Source: Nelumbo lutea (Eukaryota; Streptophyta; Magnoliopsida; Proteales; Nelumbonaceae). Taken from it: 64,000 bases of DNA. The stretch covers positions 57,215,759-57,279,758 of the forward strand of contig JAKGHH010000003.1 of the NCBI GenBank assembly GCA_022828595.1, given 5' to 3'. The notes under the pieces are model-generated. The model ran no database searches. It saw only the letters and a list, made by a program, of their open reading frames with translations, and was not told where the DNA came from. The number at the start of each line of letters is the position of its first letter. The stretch's first letter is position 1. Shown here piece after piece: positions 58,381 to 64,000 of the stretch. The position numbers were made by a program, and so were the translations under genes.

Positions 58381-58854
58381 TTCACAAGTTCCATATCTTC
58401 ATTAGCAAAGTAATATTAGTTTGGTAACTTTTAAGTAAAAACACATGTGCAAATGAATTGATCATAATAATTTATTTTAAACTTAGAATTAAGTTGCAAC
58501 CTGAAGTGGGGTTTTTGATGACAAAACTTGTGGAGTTGAACTCATAGCCATTTTTGCAAATTCATAACTCAGGCGCTCTAATGGGAAATGCCTATTCAAG
58601 GTTGTATTTGGTTGGCAAAGAAAATGACACCCCCTATCTAATTATTGATATGATATTGACCTCTATCTAATTATTGAAAATTCTATCATTTTTTGCCTCT
58701 TTGTATAAGGAGGAAATTAACTTAATGAACCTACCTCTTTAGGAATTCAACTAGACAAAAGGAAAACCAAATTTGAATTCAACTAAATAGTAGACCACCA
58801 ACAGGGTTTGAAATCAACTAAATTGTTCGATTATCAACACACTAGTGCATCAGA

Positions 58855-59281
58855 TTATACATCGTTGATTCTCATATTTTTTATATGACCCAACAATTTA
58901 TCACAAAATTTAGACATTCTATCAAAGTTATCCTTCTCTATATGGACAACTTCTTCAACCTCATCTAATGGGTCTTTAGAAGGTCCTGTCCCATCTCCTT
59001 TGATGGTTACGCTCTGCTGGACATGTGGTCTCCCTGGTATTCATGCAAAGAACTTACATCCACCTACATCCTACAAAAAATAATGTAGATTAAGTGATTG
59101 AATATTTAAGAAAATTGCATAGACAAATATGTCTTACTTGGTGCTTTGCACAAACCCAATATCGTCTCCCTTGTTTACTGGGCCGTTTAGATGTGAAGAC
59201 CCTACAAACCCCATTTTCACATGGACAACTCCTTATCTCATCCTTCCAATAGAGGAAATTACATCTTATATCAAGGGCAAA
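58855..59281 (-). pseudogene. GRF-type zinc-finger gene, interrupted
   Basis: Two exons on the minus strand: 59281-59138 and 59070-58855, with donor GTAAG and acceptor TTTTTTGTAG in phase 0. Exon 1 gives SCPCENGVCRVFTSKRPSK and GRRYWVCAKHQ; exon 2 continues DVGGCKFFA, so the Cys pattern and GRRYWVC/FFAW layout match a GRF zinc finger, a nucleic-acid-binding domain seen in topoisomerase III, NEIL3 and many plant transposon-linked proteins. The codon where the family has Trp (59041-59043) is TGA. The rest of exon 2 is an acidic, coil-like tail to TAA at 58855. An acceptor-like TTGTTGTAG before exon 1 suggests an upstream exon I could not find. Confidence 0.55.
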
Positions 59282-59487
59282 CTACAACAATAACGAAGAA
59301 TTTGAGTTACATGAAACATTATTAAATGCCCAATGAAAAATCACAACACAATGTATAAACTACGTAGTAGTGACAACCATAGAACTCCTACCCAACATTC
59401 TTAGCCTTCCCATCCTACGCCATGACAAGTACACACTCTCGACCACCACATGGGCAAAAAACCTTCATGGTATCAAAGGGGTGCTCA

Positions 59488-59830
59488 GGTGTGTGGGGCT
59501 GGGTGGGTGGGCATCGGTAGGGCGTGTGGGCACGGGGCTAGGCAGGCGGGCGCGGGCGTGCATGGGTGTGCATAGATGACCTTGGGTGAGGGTTGGGCGC
59601 AGGTGTGCACGTGCGGGTATGGGGAGAGCGTAGGGGCTCGTGTGCATGGATGGGCATGAGCGGGCGTAGGGGCGAGCGTGTGTGGGTGGGCGGGCATAGG
59701 AGATGGGTGGGCATGCATGGGTGGGTGTGAGCAGGCATAGGTGTGCATGAGCGTCTGCGGGTACAGGCTTGTGGGCACGGGAGGTGGTCGGGTGTGCGTA
59801 AGTGGGCGTGACTGGGCGCAGGCTTGCTAC
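59488..59830. repeat. G-rich degenerate minisatellite
   Basis: About 340 bp, strongly GC-rich in an AT-rich setting, built from variations of GGGCGTG, GTGGGC and GCATGGGTGG on the plus strand. All frames stay open because of the repeat, giving His/Pro- or Gly/Val-rich pseudo-proteins that I do not accept as genes. Closely spaced G-runs could favour quadruplex formation. Confidence 0.7.
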
Positions 59831-60660
59831 GCTAGCATCGAGTTGTACATGTGTCGTGGTCTGGCATTTCATCGAACATCTGTAAGTCCACTTCCTCCTT
59901 CCTCCTTCCTTCTTCCTACTTTCTACTCCTTTTCATCCCAACCGAAAATAGCCCTATTGTCATCCTACTCCTTTCTAACCCAAGAGGTCTGATCACATGG
60001 CCCTCCTTCCTCTCTACTCCTTCCTAGCCATTGATAACCTTCATTCCCAACCCAATTCTGTTCACCTCTTTGATCCTCCCTCCTCTCTCCTCCTTCCTAT
60101 CCATAGCCGTTAATAACCTCTGTACCCAGTATTCTATTCACCTCTTTGAAGTAGGAAAGTCTAAGTTTGCACCAGACGACACTGCTCCTGAGAGTCTAAA
60201 TTTGCGCCAGACTAGACCACCATAGTAGGTTTTTCTCTTCATGTGGGAGAGTCCAAGTCAAATGGGCATTTTCAACCTATGAAGGGTACTTTAAGTATTA
60301 TGTAACATTAAATCAAACATGTGAAGTAAAAAATAATAGGGGTAACGACAGTCGATTTTCAAACAGTAAGGATACACTTAGTCAATTAGCTAAACTATAA
60401 GGGTAGTTTAAGAAATTTACCCATATTTATATTAGGGCTAAGGAGCAGTTTCGTAAATTTTAGAAAATTTGAGGGTAGTTTTTGGTAATGTCTCGAATTT
60501 AGGTCAAAACTAGTCCAAGAGGGTCAACCGGGGTTCTGGTTCAATGTTAGGGGTTTTGGGTCAATGATCGGGGGGTTGGAAGGGGTCCCAGCCATAGAGA
60601 GGTGTTTCGCATGTGTGGGTCAATAAGATTGGTCAAAACAGAATCTTTCCTAATGGGTGG
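59831..60660. other. Pyrimidine-rich spacer with a local duplication
   Basis: CTCCTTCCTAGCCATTGATA and CTCCTTCCTATCCATAGCCG begin two copies of a block of roughly 80 bp at about 60022 and 60089, both ending TTCACCTCTTTGA. No gene recognised. Confidence 0.5.
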
Positions 60661-61480
60661 GTAAATTGGGGTAGTTATGGTTGAAACTTCACATGGTAGG
60701 ATTTTTGAATAGTTTGAGGTGATTGATAGGGTTTGACTGGCTCAACTGGGCCTAGACTGGGCTGATTTGGAAGGATAGTGGTTTGATCAATCTAGAGCTT
60801 CGAAATGGTATCTTGGTGCAATGAAGGGGCAAACAAAGGCAGTTTTGGGTGAAGCTTCACAGGGTAGGGTTTTTGGACAATTTAAGGTAATTAGTAAGGT
60901 CAGATTGGGCCAAATGGGCCCATATTGAGTAGATCTCAAAAGTGCATGATTTGGTCAATTTGAAGCCTAAAAAAGGAATCTTGGTGTGATAGAAGGGAAA
61001 AAAAGGTATTTGGGTATGTAATTTTACTGGTGGGCATTTTATCGTATCTAGGATCTAGTGGAAATGATTGATTGGTTCAGGGGGTCGAGATCATTGAAAT
61101 TTGAGTTGGTGAGGAGATTTGGAACATAATTTTGGTTTAATGGAAGGGTAAACATGAGAATCTCGAGTTAAAATTTTTTGGGCAGGTGTTTTGGTGTATC
61201 CAAAGTTTAACGGTGTGGTCTGATCGGTCCAGATATGTTTGGATCAAGGGGATCTGAGTTGTAGGTATTTCAGGCTAACGAAAGGAATCGAAACATAATC
61301 TTCGTTTGATGAAAGGATAAATGAAGGAATTTTGTGCTGAAATTTTATGGGTAGGCATTTTAGGATGTCATGAGTCTAATGGTGGTGTTTGATCTTGGGG
61401 TCAAAGTGTAGATAGGGGGTGATTGTGAACATTGGATTGGTATCATGTATATTTAACGATGGATTTAAAGGCTTTCAGGA
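60660..61480. repeat. Old tandem array, period about 165 bp
   Basis: Five diverged units are recognisable by the block TGAAA(C/T)TT-CA-GGTAGG-TTTT, at about 60681, 60848, 61015, 61168 and 61338. Each is followed by a GGTTTGA or GGTCAGATTGG phrase, then a run resembling GAAGGG-AAA-AAGG. The spacing is 153-170 bp. Just beyond it, GGGTGCTGACA at 61570 resembles an LTR terminus (TGTCAGCACCC on the minus strand), so the array could lie in an unrecognised LTR. Confidence 0.6.
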
Positions 61481-61971
61481 TGAAATTTGGGTTTTTTTGG
61501 GTTTTTAAGATGAAATTCAGGGTAAATTATGGTTTTAAGCAGTGGACTGAGCAAAAATTGGGTGCTGACACTAGAAAAACCTAAAGACATCTTTGCCATT
61601 CTAGGCTCTACAACATGATCAACATAGTTCAAATAGCCAAGCAACCAAGCAAGCTTATCTCATAAATGAACCTGGATTAAATGAAACCACCACCTTTAAT
61701 CTTCATTTACATTATCTAAGTTTTAAAAAGAACAAGAGGCAATAATTTACATAATCTCAAATATTATTCTTATAATTCCCTCTTCCATCTTGGGTAGATA
61801 GGAATAAAAGACATTATTCATCAAGAGGAACTACGCCTTTTACTAAGATTCTTACTAAAAGAGATAAAGAGAGAGGGGAGCTTTAGTTGAAAGAAAGTTA
61901 CCTAAGAGATAGTTGACAAGTCATAAACCTGATAGCAAAAGACTATGCTTACACCAATGATGAGTGCCTAA

Positions 61972-62520
61972 GGCTTTGTTTGGAAGCGATGTAAAACAAG
62001 ATTGATGTAAATATTTATGTCGGTTCCATTTTGTCAACATTTGGAAGCAATGTAAATCAAGATCAACATTAAACTCCATTTCGGTTCAGTTTTGTTGGCA
62101 TTTGTTGGCATTTGGAAGCAGTGCCTAAGGCTGCATTTGGAAGCGATGTAAATCAAGATCGATGTAAATATTTATGTTGGTTCAGTTTTGTTGGCATTGG
62201 GAAGCAGTGTAAATCAAGATCAATGTAAAACTCCATTCTGGTTCTGTTTTGTTGGCATTTGGAAGGAGCGTAAATCAAGATCGACGTAAAACTCCATTCC
62301 AGTTCAATTTTGCATACGCTTGGATGGAATGGAGTTTTACGTCATAAATCAATGTTAAACTTCATCTAAAGTAGAGTTTTACATTGATAGTCAATGTAAA
62401 ACTCTGTTTTTCTTGTCATGCTTTTCGAAATTCAAACTGTCACATTCAAATGGTTTGATGTAAAATGTCATCAATGTACTTTTGTACCAATGACGTTTTA
62501 CATCCATTCCAAATACAACC
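61972..62520. mobile_element. Harbinger-type MITE with internal multiplication, TAA duplication
   Basis: Ends GGCTTTGTTTGGAAGCGATG and, inverted from the right, GGTTGTATTTGGAATGGATG. TAA lies on both sides (61969-61971 and 62521-62523). Inside, the sub-terminal phrase GGAAGCNNTGTAAATCAAGA is repeated about five times, so the element has grown to 549 bp. It is related in termini to the MITE at 26551. No coding capacity. Confidence 0.85.
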
Positions 62521-62682
62521 TAAAGAAATAGAAAATAAAATTTGTTCAAATTTAAAATATACCATCAATGGAAAAGTGAAAAAAAGACTCTTTACAATTA
62601 TGATTCCTAATACCAAAACATTGAATTAGTTCACTACAACAATATAATTATGTAAAAATAAATAGCTGCTTGTAGTGGTGCC

Positions 62683-63076
62683 TAGGAATGGCTACGGGGT
62701 GGGGAGCCACCTCCATCGCCACAAAAATCCCCATCCACATCCTTGTGCCCGCCAACAGGTACAAGGTTATCCCCATCTCCGTCCCCATGGGGATCCCCAC
62801 TCCCTTTGATTTTTTTACAGTGTCAGCCATTTTCCTTTTGTTTTTTATTTTATTTAAAAATTAAAAATAAACTAGTTAAAATTTACAATCCTATTAAAAG
62901 AGATTAAATATATTTAGACATATTCAACCATATTTTTAGAAATAGTAACATATATATATATATATATATATTATTAGTGGGTATCCCCACGGGGCGGGGA
63001 GTGCTCTCCCCATCCCTGTCAATGGGGATGAAAATTCCCCATCCTTGTCCCTACAGGGGGGAAATTGTCATCCCTA
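62683..63076. mobile_element. hAT-like non-autonomous element rich in GGGGATGGGG
   Basis: Ends TAGGAATGGC and, inverted from the right, TAGGGATGAC. Flanking 8-mers GTGGTGCC and ATGGTGCT agree at six positions, with both differences transitions. The interior has CCCCATCC / GGGGATGGGG words on both halves able to pair, and a (TA)n tract at 62949-62972. It is similar to sequence at 24445-24700. Confidence 0.55.
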
Positions 63077-63386
63077 ATGGTGCTTTTAAGCTTAATTTGA
63101 TCAATCTCATTCTTTGTTGAAGATTGATGGTGCCTCCAAGCTAGGAGTGCAGGGAGGAGGCATCTAGAAAGGTCTTATAGTGGTGAAAGACATTATATGA
63201 TGGAGATTTAATAAAAAGGTCGTCTTGTATTTCAAGGATTTGTTACAAGTAAAAAACAGGGTACAATTGAGGTTTTGCTTAGCATCAATTTACAAAATTC
63301 CCCTATTGTCATTACTTGCAGGAGATGTATCCAACAATTGGGATGAAATATGCTTAAGGAGTTGGGGGTGGGGAAACGTTGTATAA

Positions 63387-63407
63387 CACACACACACACA
63401 CACACAA
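63387..63407. repeat. (CA)n microsatellite
   Basis: A clean CA dinucleotide run of about ten units in a spacer without genes. Confidence 0.9.
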
Positions 63408-64000
63408 GGTTTTAAAAGGCTAAAGGCGTAGTTGAGGTGTAATGGCCCAAAAAGTTGAGCATAAGCCTCAAGGCGTAAGCCCCAAAGTTTAGGGAAAAAA
63501 ATAATTAAAGTTTGTAAATTGATGAAAATAACATATAATAAGTCAATTTTAAAAGATAGAAAATACACATCCATAAACTAGAAGTTTATAAACAATAAGT
63601 TTTGGCATTTAAGCATTAAATAAAATAATAACTAATCAACTAACAATTATAAACATTTTACATTTCATGTAAAAAAAATCAATTTAGAAGAAAAGAAACA
63701 ACTTAGTTGATTTGATTTATAATAATAAAATAATAATAATAATAATTATTATTATTATTGTTATTATTATTATTATTAAAAAGAAAAAAGATCCATTAGT
63801 AGAAGAAATGAGAAAAATATTTAGAATAATAAGAAAAGTGTCACTTGATTTATCCAAAAGAAACTAAGAACTTGATTGATCCTTTTTGCATTAAACTCTC
63901 TTAAGACATTAAGAAAAATTAATAGAATTTGATGTGCCTTATTGGTTTTTCTTGTTTACTTTTTTATTTAGCCTATAATTATTGAAGTGATCATTGATAC
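63408..64000. other. AT-rich spacer with (AAT)n/(ATT)n inverted repeat
   Basis: AATAATAATAATAATAATT at about 63735 passes directly into ATTATTATTATTATTG and more ATT units to about 63778, so the two halves are complementary and can extrude as a cruciform. No gene recognised to the end of the window. Confidence 0.6.

Noticed and set aside
59465..59872. Long minus-strand His/Pro/Ala-rich frames
   Set aside because: Produced by the GC-rich minisatellite, open in several frames at once, without a domain or splice context.
1..64000. tRNA, rRNA, CRISPR, prophage or bacterial operon
   Set aside because: No cloverleaf, rRNA core or regularly spaced direct-repeat array of CRISPR type was seen; the tandem arrays found have no unique spacers.

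Overview
This window is nuclear DNA from a flowering plant. It has long AT-rich spacers, plant-type LTR retrotransposons (Ty1/copia and Ty3/gypsy), RTE- and L1-type LINE remnants, MITEs, a MULE remnant, and two large LRR receptor kinase genes with a plant-specific architecture. The sequence does not fix the species. No prokaryotic, organellar, CRISPR or phage feature was seen.

Host genes. Two paralogous LRR receptor-like kinases of the MIK2/At1g35710 type lie about 29 kb apart, head to head. The left copy (2293-6628, minus) is broken by three frameshifts. The right copy (35718-40724, plus) is intact: two exons predict 1219 residues with signal peptide, LRR ectodomain, transmembrane helix and kinase. 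Both share a phase-1 intron that splits the glutamate codon of the kinase APE motif. In the right gene this intron carries a TIR-bounded repeat containing a 14-bp tandem array. Everything else is transposon-derived or unassigned.

Layout. 1-1393: 3' end of a chromovirus-like gypsy element. 8462-19507: a decayed copia element (A) split by a complete 9.4-kb Angela/Tork-like copia element (9391-18828, about 1.95-kb LTRs). 23335-26929: small DNA-transposon-like elements and a Harbinger-type MITE. 27366-31400: an RTE-type LINE relic (minus) split by the 5' half of a Tat-like gypsy relic. 31902-33080: LTR and gag of a third copia relic (C). 41340-42250: L1-type relic. 42712-55230: copia relic B (minus) interrupted by a complete 10.06-kb Tat-lineage gypsy element (43693-53750, perfect GAAAT target duplication) and by a 633-bp element with a 9-bp Mutator-like duplication. 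56357-59281: MULE transposase N-terminal relic and a broken GRF zinc-finger gene. 59488-63076: GC-rich minisatellite, a diverged array of about 165 bp period, another Harbinger-type MITE and a hAT-like element.

The most notable element is the Tat-like gypsy element. It carries an antisense, TATA-driven, apparently intron-containing gene (45243-47216) running tail-to-tail with pol, and five 40-bp repeats in each LTR with a perfect 8-bp dyad in the repeat consensus. No retroelement coding region here is intact. Most premature stops fit C-to-T (or G-to-A) changes, as expected for methylated silenced repeats, whereas the receptor-kinase pseudogene was broken only by small indels.
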